NCBI GenBank assembly: GCA_018669005.1
Contig: JABJAL010000086.1
Span: 56,835-120,834, forward strand
Source: Nitrospinaceae bacterium
Lineage (GTDB): Bacteria > UBA8248
Length of the DNA stretch: 64,000 nt
Direction of reading: 5' to 3'
In this document: piece after piece, positions 49,703-58,732 of the stretch
How positions within the stretch are numbered: the first letter of the stretch is position 1
How the letters are laid out: every line of letters begins with the position of its first letter
Translations under genes and position numbers: made by a program
Notes under the pieces: generated by a model
What the model was told of the DNA's origin: nothing
What the model saw: the letters and a program-made list of their open reading frames with translations, nothing else
Database searches by the model: none

Positions 49703-49736
49703 ACAACCATACGGCGGGCAGGAAAAAGAGATGGGG

Positions 49737-50408
49737 TCATGCCATTACTTCACTCGTGTGCACCTGCCAGGATTCAACGAGCCGGTCGTACTCAAGCTGG
49801 ACGCAGGTGAGCCATCCACCATAGGCGGCTCCCGTGTCGATTCCCAATTTAAACGGAAGTTCGTCCATCACCCCAGGCATGGGAGTGTGGCCAAAGACTA
49901 TAGGCTTTCCAAAATCCTCGTCCGAATGAATGAATTCATCTCGAATCCAGATCAGATCCTTATCCACCTGCGCATCGAGCGGAACACCGGGCTGCACCCC
50001 TGCGTGAACAAAAAGAAAACCGCCGGACTCATGGCGATAGCCAAGGGACTCGAAAAAATCCATATGAAGCGGCGGCACCTTGGGCGGGCCCACACGCGGG
50101 TCGATGCCGTAGCTATGGAGGGTTTCTATCCCCCCATTCATCGTAAAAATTCCCTTTGGATATTTTTTTTCATCCTTGATGTAGTCGAGAAACATGTCTT
50201 CATGATTCCCGCGAAGGCATGTCGTGTTCGGATAGTTGAGCTTGAATTCTAGAACGGCATCCACCACCCCGCGCGAATCGGGCCCCCGGTCGATGTAGTC
50301 ACCGATGAAGACGATCTCATCGTCTTTCTCAAGAGGCACTTTTTCGATCAGCATGTCCAGCATCCCGCGCTGGCCGTGTATGTCGCCGATGGCGTAAAGG
50401 TTCGACAT
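49737..50408 (-). CDS. PPP-family metallophosphatase (ApaH/PrpE-like)
   Basis: A 223-residue Ser/Thr-protein-phosphatase-type metallophosphoesterase. The binuclear metal site is complete: GDIHGQ (8-13), GDYIDRGPDS (about 36-45), RGNHE (about 66-70), and the later His in LFVHAG and VFGHTP. The length and simple single-domain structure fit bacterial PrpA/PrpE or diadenosine tetraphosphatase relatives; the real substrate could be phosphoprotein or Ap4A. The stop is 34 bases before the rnr start on the same strand. No extra domain or signal peptide. Confidence 0.88.
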   Translation of the reverse strand: MSNLYAIGDIHGQRGMLDMLIEKVPLEKDDEIVFIGDYIDRGPDSRGVVDAVLEFKLNYPNTTCLRGNHEDMFLDYIKDEKKYPKGIFTMNGGIETLHSYGIDPRVGPPKVPPLHMDFFESLGYRHESGGFLFVHAGVQPGVPLDAQVDKDLIWIRDEFIHSDEDFGKPIVFGHTPMPGVMDELPFKLGIDTGAAYGGWLTCVQLEYDRLVESWQVHTSEVMA

Positions 50409-50522
50409 GGATTATTTCACTCTTTAATTCAATGTTCATATGAATATAACAACCGCCAGACATCACCGGTTGAATCCGCGGCAATTCTAGGGGGTCACTC
50501 AACGGTTGTAAACGAGAGCGAC

Positions 50523-53258
50523 TCAGTGCACCTCGCCCCAGTTGTCTCCTGAGCTCGACTCGACGGCAAGGGGCACTTTGAGCTGGACGGCGCCCTCCAT
50601 CTCCTCGGCAACAAGTTTTTCAACCGCTTTCATCTCCTTTGGCGGCACCTCGAACAGAAGCTCATCGTGCACCTGCACAAGCATTCGGGTTTTTTTCTTT
50701 TCATCTCGAAGACGCCCCGAGATCGCGATCATCGCACGCTTGATGATATCGGCGGCGCTTCCCTGTATGACCGAATTACCCGCCGTTCGCTCGGCGGCGT
50801 TTTGTAGGTTTCTGTTTCGGCTATTCAAATCGGGCAGATAGCGCCGACGATCAAACAGCGTGGTGACATAGCCGCGCGCTCGGCCCTCGGCGATGACCTG
50901 CTGAACGAAGGCAGGCACATTAGCGAAACGCTCGAAGTAAGTATCGATGAACGATTTGGCCTCGCCCTGCGGTATACCGAGCGTACGAGAAAGCCCAAAT
51001 GCACCCTGCCCGTAAACGATTCCGAAATTAACGGCCTTCGCGACGCGACGCATTTCGTCGTCCACATCTTTCACCTCGACTCCGTATACAGCAGAAGCCG
51101 TGGTCGCGTGGATGTCCTCGCCTTTCTCGAAAGCGGCGACGAGGCTAGGGTCTTCGGTAAAGTGGGCGAGCACGCGAAGCTCTATCTGGCTGTAGTCGGC
51201 AGAAAGGAGCTTCCAACCCTTTTCGGGCAAAAACGCGCGGCGAATTTCACGACCGAGCTCGGTGCGTATCGGTATATTCTGGAGATTTGGGTCCGAGCTG
51301 CTCAACCGGCCCGTCGCGGCGACTGTCTGGTTGAATTTCGCGTGAATGCGACCGGTCTTTTTATTCACGAGATTAGGCAGCGTATCGATATAGGTGCTCT
51401 TGAGTTTTGAGAGCTGACGGTAATTCAGAATCTCTTCAGGCAGCGGATGGCTTCCGGCTAGGCGCTCCATCGTGTCGATGTCGGTGGATGGGCCCGTTTT
51501 GGTTTTTTTGAGCACCGGCAGGTTCAGCTTCTCGAACAGAATTACACGAAGCTGCTTGGGCGAGTTGATATTAAACTCCTCTCCCGCCATTTCATGGATA
51601 TGAGCCCGAATCAATTCAAGCCGTGCTTCGATCTCCTTGCCCATTCCTTGGAGAAATTTACCGTCAAGGCGAATACCATCGTCCTCCATCCCGAACAACA
51701 CGCGAAGCAACGGTATTTCAAGGTTATCAAACAAATCTTGAAGCCCGTGATCTCTCAGTTCAGGGATCATTTTTTCGGAGAGCCTGAAAGTAAAATCCGC
51801 GTCCTGACAGGCATAGACGGTGGCATCATCTACAGGTACCGAGGAGAACAGTATCTGCTTTGCCCCTTTTCCGCATAGATCAGAGAACTTGATCGTCACC
51901 AGTTCCAGGTATTCTAGCGCCAAGTTATCCAGACCGTGGCTCATACGTCCCGAATGGATCAAGTAAGAGGCAACCATGGTGTCGAAAATATTCCCACCAA
52001 TCGACATCCCCGCTCCCGAGAGAACTGTCATGTCGTATTTTATGTTCTGCGCAATTTTGACGCATTTATCTCCCTCGATAAGAGGGCGCACCGCCTCTAA
52101 AACACCATCGAGCGGCAACTGCTCTCCAGAATCGAGGGTGTCGTGCCCCACGGGAACATAAAACGCCCGGCCTGCCTTGGCCGAAAAACTTAGGCCCACG
52201 ATTTTCGCCGCCCTCGCATCGAGCGAGGTGGTCTCAAGGTCGAAGGCAAAGCGACCCGTTTTCGTCAGCTCACGAATCATTTTACCAAGTTCTTTTTCGG
52301 TCCTGACGGTGTGGTAGTCGCGAGCATTGGCTTCCTCCATCGGCGTCGCGCCAGAGGGAGCAGAAACTTCTCCGCTATCACCCCCCACATAACCCGGAAG
52401 CTGGTCTACAATGCCCTTGATCTCAAGTTCCTCGACAAAAAGTTTTTCCGCCGCAGGAATGTCGGCATCCCCCAAGCGATAGCTTTCGATATCTTCATTC
52501 ACTTCAAAATCGCATTTAAGGGTAGCCAACTCGAAAGAGAGGCGGGCGAGATCGGCGTTGTCTTCGATGGATTGGCGCTGCTTAGGCCGTTTGATCTTAT
52601 CCCCTGCGGTGAGCACTTCCTCGAGCCCGCCGAACTCCTTGATTAGAGCGACGGCAGTTTTCTCGCCGATGCCCGGCACACCAGGAATATTGTCCGAAGA
52701 ATCTCCCATGAGTGCCTGTATTTCTACAAATTTTTCAGGGGGCACCCCCCAGCGTGCCTCGACCTCGGCAGGGCCGATATCCTCGTCCTTCATGGGATCC
52801 CATATACGCACTTTCTCGCCTACAAGCTGAGAAAAATCTTTGTCGGCTGTCACGAGTACAACTTCGAAGCCCTTAGCAACTGACCGAGTCGCGAGCGAGC
52901 CAATCAAATCGTCCGCCTCGGCCCCCGCCTGGGAGAGAATCGGGATGCGCATAACCTCCACGACGCGCTTCATATAGGGTATCTGGGCAATCATGTCCTC
53001 GGGCGGTGCATCTCGGTTGGACTTGTAGGCATCGTACATCTGGTGGCGGAAGGTAGGCTCTGGCCGATCGAAGGCAACGGCGGCGTATTCGGGCGCTTTG
53101 TTGCGAAGAACACCGAGCATCATTCGGGAGAAGGCCATGATTCCCCCGGTTGGCAACTTTCGAGAGTTTGAGAGCCGCTGGCGCATCATGGCGTAGTAGG
53201 CTCTGAACATATAGCCGGTACCGTCTATGAGATATATCTGTTTCGCTTTCTTGGCCAC
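50523..53258 (-). CDS. polA: DNA polymerase I
   Basis: Replication and repair polymerase of 911 residues from the GTG at 53258. Residues 1-290 are the 5'-3' exonuclease (IYLIDGTGYMFRAYYAM, ADKDFSQLV, GDSSDNIPGVPGIGEKTA). About 300-500 is the 3'-5' exonuclease, with the proofreading motif FAFDLETTSLDAR intact, so editing should be active. The rest is the polymerase with motif A (LLSADYSQIELRVLAHF), motif B (RRVAKAVNFGIVYGQGAFG) and motif C (MLVQVHDELLFE). I prefer the GTG because PolA proteins begin just before the IYLIDG strand; a TTG at 53306 would add 16 residues of no family likeness. Confidence 0.96.
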   Translation of the reverse strand: MAKKAKQIYLIDGTGYMFRAYYAMMRQRLSNSRKLPTGGIMAFSRMMLGVLRNKAPEYAAVAFDRPEPTFRHQMYDAYKSNRDAPPEDMIAQIPYMKRVVEVMRIPILSQAGAEADDLIGSLATRSVAKGFEVVLVTADKDFSQLVGEKVRIWDPMKDEDIGPAEVEARWGVPPEKFVEIQALMGDSSDNIPGVPGIGEKTAVALIKEFGGLEEVLTAGDKIKRPKQRQSIEDNADLARLSFELATLKCDFEVNEDIESYRLGDADIPAAEKLFVEELEIKGIVDQLPGYVGGDSGEVSAPSGATPMEEANARDYHTVRTEKELGKMIRELTKTGRFAFDLETTSLDARAAKIVGLSFSAKAGRAFYVPVGHDTLDSGEQLPLDGVLEAVRPLIEGDKCVKIAQNIKYDMTVLSGAGMSIGGNIFDTMVASYLIHSGRMSHGLDNLALEYLELVTIKFSDLCGKGAKQILFSSVPVDDATVYACQDADFTFRLSEKMIPELRDHGLQDLFDNLEIPLLRVLFGMEDDGIRLDGKFLQGMGKEIEARLELIRAHIHEMAGEEFNINSPKQLRVILFEKLNLPVLKKTKTGPSTDIDTMERLAGSHPLPEEILNYRQLSKLKSTYIDTLPNLVNKKTGRIHAKFNQTVAATGRLSSSDPNLQNIPIRTELGREIRRAFLPEKGWKLLSADYSQIELRVLAHFTEDPSLVAAFEKGEDIHATTASAVYGVEVKDVDDEMRRVAKAVNFGIVYGQGAFGLSRTLGIPQGEAKSFIDTYFERFANVPAFVQQVIAEGRARGYVTTLFDRRRYLPDLNSRNRNLQNAAERTAGNSVIQGSAADIIKRAMIAISGRLRDEKKKTRMLVQVHDELLFEVPPKEMKAVEKLVAEEMEGAVQLKVPLAVESSSGDNWGEVH

Positions 53259-53460
53259 AGGACTCCAATCTGTCTCGGGACGATTCGAGGAAAGTTCAGG
53301 TCTCAAATTCGCACGACTTCACCGAGACCGCAAGATATCCTTGCCTCCCCCCGAGTCATTGGAAAATTCAACCTGCAAATCCTTGATTTTGCTTGTGCTA
53401 ATAGGGTAAATTCTATCCAGTGCAGTATTTTACATATGACCGGTATGCATCTTAAGGTGT

Positions 53461-55386
53461 TTGGAAGATTGGCTGGCCTCAGGAGGGCCCGAGGCATTTT
53501 CCGTTACAGAAAGGAACCCGGCATTGAACCAGCCTTCCCCGGAATCCTGGGACGAATTACTCGCGCTTCTTAATGAGCAAATTGAAGAGCGAGAGGTGGC
53601 CCGGGCAGACATCGAAAAGAGCATTCAAATTCTCAAGGATGCCGAGCGGGAGTTGCGCCAAAAACACTTTTCTCCCCCACGCCAAGACGACGAGCAACAA
53701 GATCATCTCCCCTATCGTATTTCAACATCACCCCTTGGCGGAGATATGCCGGAGGGACCTGAAGCGCACAAGGCCCTTGAGCCGATCAACGAACTAGATG
53801 AAATATCGCTTCTAAGAAAAAACGACGCCCCTGCGCCGCCTACCGAAAGCGCCATGGATATCGACGAGAAGCCACGGCTTCTCAGTAATCCGCCAACGCC
53901 TCCTACCTCGCCTGATGCAGGAGACACTCTACCGGGCAAAGTGGATGAGGCGCTTCAGGATGAGCAAATTTTTCTTTTGGGCGGCAAGCGTATTCCAGGA
54001 AGAGCGCCACTCGATTTCCAAAAACAAGCTGCCAAGGACAACCCCAAACCTGAGTTCCTAAAGGCAACTGAGGGCGATTTAGATTTAGATGTTCCTCAAC
54101 CCGTTTTCACCAAACCCCACTCTAATGGCGAGCACACCAACGGCGGGCACAGCAATGGCGGATCAAAACCATCCGCACCGAATCCCGTGTTGAAGAAACC
54201 GACCGTGCCGCTTCTCAGCAAAGAGCTTCCCGCCGCGCTGGACCAGCTGATGCACTTCATCAGAGGCGGCGGCGCTATACGATGTCAGGACCCCTGGGGG
54301 CAGAACTGCGCCGCCTTCCTCCTGACTTCGAACAATACGTCAGTGGCCGCAACGGATGTTTTTCTGAATTATCTTCGAAAATCGATACAGCAGATGAAAA
54401 GCCTTCACGACGAAAGCTCAATGATGGGAACGGCAACCAGTCGAAACACAGAAAGATATACGGAGCTCGAAACCCGTAAACACTTCCTTGCCACTCTTGT
54501 GAAAGAAATGTTGAAGCAAAGCTTATCTTCTCTTGTTGAGGTGTCAGGCCTAAGAATCACTGGCCAGGAAACACCACCCGACAAATTCGACTTTGAAAAT
54601 TCGACAAAAGACTTTTTGCATCCTGGGTTTTTAAACGCGCTGGTAGGGCTTTTGGGGAATTCAACCGACATGTTTTTTCTCGCGGGAGGGCCCTATTTCG
54701 AGATCGCCGACTTCCTGGGCCAATACAAAACCTTTTCACGCGAGACGGGAGAAGAGGCACTAGCCGCAGCCATGCTCGTACAGCTTGGCCAAAGAGCGAC
54801 AAAAGAACCGGCTCTGGCCCCCGAGCCGCCAGCACCACCCGTGCCCGCTCTTGGGTCTCCGGTACCGCCCTCAGTTCAGCCACCCACGCCTAAGCCGAGT
54901 ATCCCTACCCCGCCCGAGGAGAGCGAGGCGGTCGAATTAATGCTCGAGGATGAAGTCCTCGAACTCGACGACCCCGAGGAGCCGGAAAAACCTGTCATCG
55001 AACTACCCGACCCCGATATCGACACCCAGTCGTTTATGGAAGAATCCGACAACCTTCAGGACCTCAATACTTTTGACTTCGACCCCTCTGACAAAAAATC
55101 CATCATGGCGCAAAAAGAAGATGCGCTCTCTATGTCGAAATTCAAGGTAGGCAAAGAGAAGAAAATCAAGCCCCCCGCCAGCACATCTCTCGATGAGGAA
55201 TCGCTCTCAAGCTCATCCGCCGGATCCGCACCTGAAACCTCTTTCAGCATCGGCGATATTTCGCCCGCCAATGGCCCAGAAGTGCCTCTTGAGCAAGAGT
55301 TCAAACTCAACCCTGAAACCGAGGGCAACGACACCGAATCGTTCAGCCTGGACGATCTCGAAAATCTGCTGGACAAGGAAAACTAG
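53461..55386 (+). CDS. Large disordered protein with one central folded domain
   Basis: Unrecognised 641-residue protein. Residues 1-65 form a short coiled-coil (ELLALLNEQIEEREVARADIEKSIQILKD in part). From about 65 to 255 it is Pro/Glu/Asp/Asn-rich with an NGEHTNGGHSNGG stretch. A folded helical part runs from about 258 to 440 (LPAALDQLMHFIRGGGAIRCQD, FLNYLRKSIQQMKSL, LGQYKTFSRETGEEALAAAML). After that it is again Pro- and acid-rich, ending with SFSLDDLENLLDKEN, a possible peptide docking motif. Start is a TTG; upstream region is a 150-base gap after polA on the opposite strand. It may be a scaffold or a regulator of a surface or motility system; the PilZ gene lies 2.5 kb away. Confidence 0.75.
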   Translation: MEDWLASGGPEAFSVTERNPALNQPSPESWDELLALLNEQIEEREVARADIEKSIQILKDAERELRQKHFSPPRQDDEQQDHLPYRISTSPLGGDMPEGPEAHKALEPINELDEISLLRKNDAPAPPTESAMDIDEKPRLLSNPPTPPTSPDAGDTLPGKVDEALQDEQIFLLGGKRIPGRAPLDFQKQAAKDNPKPEFLKATEGDLDLDVPQPVFTKPHSNGEHTNGGHSNGGSKPSAPNPVLKKPTVPLLSKELPAALDQLMHFIRGGGAIRCQDPWGQNCAAFLLTSNNTSVAATDVFLNYLRKSIQQMKSLHDESSMMGTATSRNTERYTELETRKHFLATLVKEMLKQSLSSLVEVSGLRITGQETPPDKFDFENSTKDFLHPGFLNALVGLLGNSTDMFFLAGGPYFEIADFLGQYKTFSRETGEEALAAAMLVQLGQRATKEPALAPEPPAPPVPALGSPVPPSVQPPTPKPSIPTPPEESEAVELMLEDEVLELDDPEEPEKPVIELPDPDIDTQSFMEESDNLQDLNTFDFDPSDKKSIMAQKEDALSMSKFKVGKEKKIKPPASTSLDEESLSSSSAGSAPETSFSIGDISPANGPEVPLEQEFKLNPETEGNDTESFSLDDLENLLDKEN

Positions 55387-55520
55387 CCTGGCTAATTCTA
55401 TTTTTAACTAACATTTCTTTTTGAAATTTGTATTGAATCTAGACTATTCCAAAACCGATTCGCCCCATAAGCGCGCTTGACTCGCTGATACGGCAAAATT
55501 TCGAAAACGTGGGCAAAACA

Positions 55521-55793
55521 TTATTTTTTTGTGGGGGCTGGCTGCTCGGAAACAGACGGAGCAGGGGCTTTTGTCGGCACAGGAAATTGCCGGAGAGAGA
55601 ACCCTAAGTAGGTAACGTATAAAAATACCCCGACCAGCAGATAGCGAAGAACTTGAAACAAAATCCGCATCTGCAGGCTAGGCTTTTTTTTACCTATGAC
55701 TTCAAAATTATACTGCTCCACCACAAAACCTCCCAGTACATTCGAAACCGGGAAATACTTCGAATCAGACCAATCGGGGCCCATAGGAGACAA
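55521..55793 (-). CDS. Small single-helix membrane protein, 90 residues
   Basis: Unrecognised. About 45 polar residues (with YNFEVIGKKKPSLQ) precede one membrane helix (ILFQVLRYLLVGVFLYVTYLGF), and a Pro/Ala/Lys tail follows (PVPTKAPAPSVSEQPAPTKK). Such a tail suggests it reaches across the periplasm. The ribosome site before the Met at 55793 is weak, and a later Met at 55784 is possible. It stands alone between the disordered protein and the tandem repeat, so confidence is moderate. Confidence 0.55.
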   Translation of the reverse strand: MSPMGPDWSDSKYFPVSNVLGGFVVEQYNFEVIGKKKPSLQMRILFQVLRYLLVGVFLYVTYLGFSLRQFPVPTKAPAPSVSEQPAPTKK

Positions 55794-56124
55794 AACAGCA
55801 TCTGCTTTTCATATTATTACGAATGATCGGAAATAAAACCAGCGGAAAATACATCCACTGGTGAGCACAGGCACTCATTTTGGCCTCTCCTATTGCCGCC
55901 ACCCTTTCCTAGAGGTAAGCCACATCTGGAAATGACAATACTATTATCGCAGTTTATTGGCAGGCGAAATAGCAAAAGCCCCAACCGCGCCCAACCGCGC
56001 CCAACCGCGCCCAACCGCGCCCAACCGCGCCCAACCGCGCCCAACCGCGCACACCATGAATTGACACTTCCGGCTATGCGGTGCTAACTATCGCCTAGAC
56101 AAAAAAAACCACCAGGGGGCTCAC
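55794..56124. other. Intergenic region with 10-bp tandem repeat
   Basis: 331 bases between the small membrane protein and the amidohydrolase gene, which must include two promoters. The central part is the 7-copy repeat listed separately. Frames through the repeat exist on both strands but consist only of repeated short peptides and are not genes. Confidence 0.6.
55981..56050. repeat. Tandem repeat, 7 copies of CCAACCGCGC
   Basis: Seven perfect copies of the 10-base unit CCAACCGCGC lie head to tail at 55981-56050, 75 bases before the amidohydrolase start. Ten bases is about one helical turn, so changes in copy number would alter spacing by whole turns. Perfect copies imply recent expansion by slippage. 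Confidence 0.95.
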
Positions 56125-57108
56125 ATGCACATAGATGTTCATTGCCATATTTTTCCCGATGATTACGTTGATCTTATGGAGAAAGAGGGACCCAAGTACG
56201 GAGTTACGGTTCACACCGACGATGAAGGTGAGAAGCACTGCACCCTGAAAGGCGTTCGCCAACCCCCCCTCACCCCTTTCACAAATACCGACGTGCGCCT
56301 TGGGACGATGAAAGAAATGGGGCTCGACATGAATATCCTCTCTTTTTCCTCGCGTCCCGGTGTCTATTGGGCAGACCCACAACTCGCCGAGGAGCTTTCC
56401 CAGACCGCTAACGATGGATATGCACAGATCATCAAAGCCATGCCCGAGAAATTCTCCGGCATGGCCACCCTGCCCGCGCAGGATGCCGAGAGATCCGTCA
56501 AAGAACTCGAACGCGCAGTAACCAAGCTGGGCCTCAAAGGCGGCTTCATGGGCACGAACGTCAACGGCCGATACATGGACGATGAAAGCTTCTACCCCAT
56601 CTACGAGGCTGCAGCCGCCCTCAAAGTCCCCATCATCGTCCACCCGGCCAACCCAGCGGCGATGAACGAAATGCGTGACTATCATCTATTTAACTTTATC
56701 GGGTTCACCACCGAGAGCGCCAACTCGATCGCCCGGCTGATTTTCTCTGGGGTTTTCGACCGCTTCCCAGATCTCGAGTTCATCTTTCTCCACGGCGGGG
56801 GCACAGCACCCTACCTGATTGGTCGCTTTATGCACGGCTGGGAAGTTCGCCCCGAGTGCCAGGACATCAAACGCTCGCCCATAGAATATATGCGCGAGCA
56901 CTTTTATTTCGACTCCCTGGTATTCCATCCGCCCATTGTAAGATTTTTGGTAGACCTGATGGGAAGCGAACGCATCATGCTAGGAACAGACCTGCCCTAC
57001 GACATGACGGACACGCAGATTGTGCAAACGCTTGAGTCCGCCGGTCTCAGCGAGGAAGAGTATGCGAACATCACGCACCTCAATGCGCAAAAGCTCTTCA
57101 AACTCTAA
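56125..57108 (+). CDS. Amidohydrolase-family protein (ACMSD-like)
   Basis: A 327-residue TIM-barrel metal hydrolase or decarboxylase of the amidohydrolase 2 family. Metal ligands are in place: DVHCHIFP (H-x-H, 6 and 8), VPIIVHPANP (about His173), FIFLHGGGTAPY (about His221) and LGTDLPYD (Asp near 289). This pattern is shared with aminocarboxymuconate-semialdehyde decarboxylase and gamma-resorcylate decarboxylase relatives. Substrate unknown. It may form a two-gene unit with the TauE/SafE gene 33 bases downstream. Confidence 0.88.
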   Translation: MHIDVHCHIFPDDYVDLMEKEGPKYGVTVHTDDEGEKHCTLKGVRQPPLTPFTNTDVRLGTMKEMGLDMNILSFSSRPGVYWADPQLAEELSQTANDGYAQIIKAMPEKFSGMATLPAQDAERSVKELERAVTKLGLKGGFMGTNVNGRYMDDESFYPIYEAAAALKVPIIVHPANPAAMNEMRDYHLFNFIGFTTESANSIARLIFSGVFDRFPDLEFIFLHGGGTAPYLIGRFMHGWEVRPECQDIKRSPIEYMREHFYFDSLVFHPPIVRFLVDLMGSERIMLGTDLPYDMTDTQIVQTLESAGLSEEEYANITHLNAQKLFKL

Positions 57109-57141
57109 GGCACTGCCCGCCAATATGTGAGTATGCGCTAA

Positions 57142-57885
57142 ATGTGGCCATCCTGGGAACAAACGCTCATCATATTCGCTGCGGCCCTCCTTGAGGGATC
57201 TGTCGGGTTTGATTTCGGCCTGCTCGCCGCCCCGGCGTTAGGGGCCCTGCTCGGTGTGCGCGATTCGGTAATTCTCATCTCGCTTCCCAATCTCGCCATC
57301 GCATCGGCAAAAGTCACGAGCCAAAAAATACCACCCGAGCTCTTCAAACGTCTGATGCCCTTCATCGGCGCCGGTGGAGTAGGGGTTGCTGCCGGGGTTT
57401 TCATGCTTGTAACGACGCCTCCCATCATCCTCAAATGGGGACTGGGTATATTCGTTCTCATCACCGCAGCCTACAGCTTCTCCAATTTTCGCATCGAATT
57501 CGATCAGCGCGACGAAACTTTTTTCGCCTATCTGGCCGGATTAATCGCTGGCTGGCTAAGCGGGCTGGCCTACGCGGGAGGGCCACTCAGTGTAATTTAC
57601 CTCGACAGCCTTCAGATAAATCGCTCGCGCCTGGCAAGAATGATGTATATTTCGGCGCTGGCTTTTGCGGCCGTTCAAGTGGCTATGCTGAGCGGGACAG
57701 GAAATTTTCTCCCGCTCACGGCCGCGCGGTCATTATTAGCGGTAGTTCCCGCCCTGGCCGGATTTTTAATTGGAAGGCGTCTTAGGGGAGCCGTGAGGCC
57801 AGAGTTCGGATATGTGGCGGGGCTGGTTCTTGTAGTCGCCTCGGCCCTGTCGCTGCTTATTTTCGCCCCCGGCGGCTGGCGATAA
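57142..57885 (+). CDS. TauE/SafE-family membrane exporter
   Basis: Membrane protein of 247 residues with about eight helices in two internal halves, as in the TauE/SafE family (anion exporters linked to sulfite, sulfoacetate and other organosulfur acids). The two halves begin near LLEGSVGFDFGLLAAPAL and LIAGWLSGLAYAGGPLSVIYL, the latter carrying the usual G-x-x-S-G motif. It lies downstream of the amidohydrolase. Exported anion is unknown; a carboxylate or sulfonate produced by that enzyme is plausible. Confidence 0.85.
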   Translation: MWPSWEQTLIIFAAALLEGSVGFDFGLLAAPALGALLGVRDSVILISLPNLAIASAKVTSQKIPPELFKRLMPFIGAGGVGVAAGVFMLVTTPPIILKWGLGIFVLITAAYSFSNFRIEFDQRDETFFAYLAGLIAGWLSGLAYAGGPLSVIYLDSLQINRSRLARMMYISALAFAAVQVAMLSGTGNFLPLTAARSLLAVVPALAGFLIGRRLRGAVRPEFGYVAGLVLVVASALSLLIFAPGGWR

Positions 57886-57923
57886 TTACAGACATAAAAA
57901 TGAGTGGATGAAAGAAATTGAAA

Positions 57924-58571
57924 CTAGGAATTATTTTCCGAATCGCCCTTTGAAACAATTTTAGAGGCCAGCAAAACGAACTCGCGCATACCTTCCAAAG
58001 AACCACTTCTCTCATCAAGTTGCACGCCGTAAACATTCTCGTTTTGATCGCGCGTCACGTTGCGGACAAAACCCATCGCATTCTCTAGGACCTTGCCGTT
58101 GGGCAGTTCACACGAAACGAATATGGGCATATCCACTTCAAACCGAAACGGACAAGAAATACTGCAACCCGTGTTGCTGATATTTTTTATGTTGCCCTTT
58201 GAGGCATCTTTTTTATTACTCAGGTCTTTGAAATCATGTTTTCTCGCCGAAAGAAAAACATCGAGACTCACCTGAATTCGCTCGGTCTTGCGAAGCGACA
58301 TCTGCTCGATCTGTTCGGGATAAGCCAGAAACAATATTCTAAAAGGCTGAACAGTTTGCAGAAGGACATTGGACTTGAATCCCCAAACACGACCTTCGTA
58401 CATTCCACGGCCAACAAGCGAAAGATCTTTTGTCAGCTGAACAGCCGAGCCCCCTCGGGTGGGCTGCTCAAGCATCAAGCAACCACCCTCATCCCATCCG
58501 ATGAGCCGCGACTGCATTCGCAACTTGTTTATCGGATCAACAAGCAAAATGAGGGAGCCCACAGGTAACAC
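57924..58571 (-). CDS. PilZ-domain (YcgR-like) cyclic-di-GMP-binding protein
   Basis: A 215-residue two-domain protein. Residues 1-95 resemble the YcgR N-terminal domain (LPVGSLILLV, SRLIGWDEGGCLMLEQP). Residues about 100-205 are a PilZ domain with the c-di-GMP signature in two parts: RKTERIQVSLDVFLSA (R-x-x-x-R) and NISNTGCSISCP (N-x-S-x-x-G). It should bind c-di-GMP and act on flagella, pili or exopolysaccharide secretion. I start at the GTG at 58571 because GGAG lies 8 bases upstream; a TTG at 58616 has none. No flagellar gene is in view. Confidence 0.85.
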   Translation of the reverse strand: MLPVGSLILLVDPINKLRMQSRLIGWDEGGCLMLEQPTRGGSAVQLTKDLSLVGRGMYEGRVWGFKSNVLLQTVQPFRILFLAYPEQIEQMSLRKTERIQVSLDVFLSARKHDFKDLSNKKDASKGNIKNISNTGCSISCPFRFEVDMPIFVSCELPNGKVLENAMGFVRNVTRDQNENVYGVQLDERSGSLEGMREFVLLASKIVSKGDSENNS

Positions 58572-58732
58572 AGTCAAATCTCCAGCAATACAAATAACAA
58601 AAGGTCGTTCGTGCAAACACCTACCTACTGTAACCTAAAATCAGTCTAAATTGATGCCTTAGTCCTGACAAATGGTATCGGCATTAATTTAACAATACTT
58701 TAAACCCATAATTTGTCGATATTTAGGGGCAT

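Noticed and set aside
55817..56087. Frames on both strands through the 10-bp tandem repeat, and a CRISPR-like look
   Set aside because: The unit is only 10 bases without spacers, so it is a simple tandem repeat; the peptides are pure repeat products.
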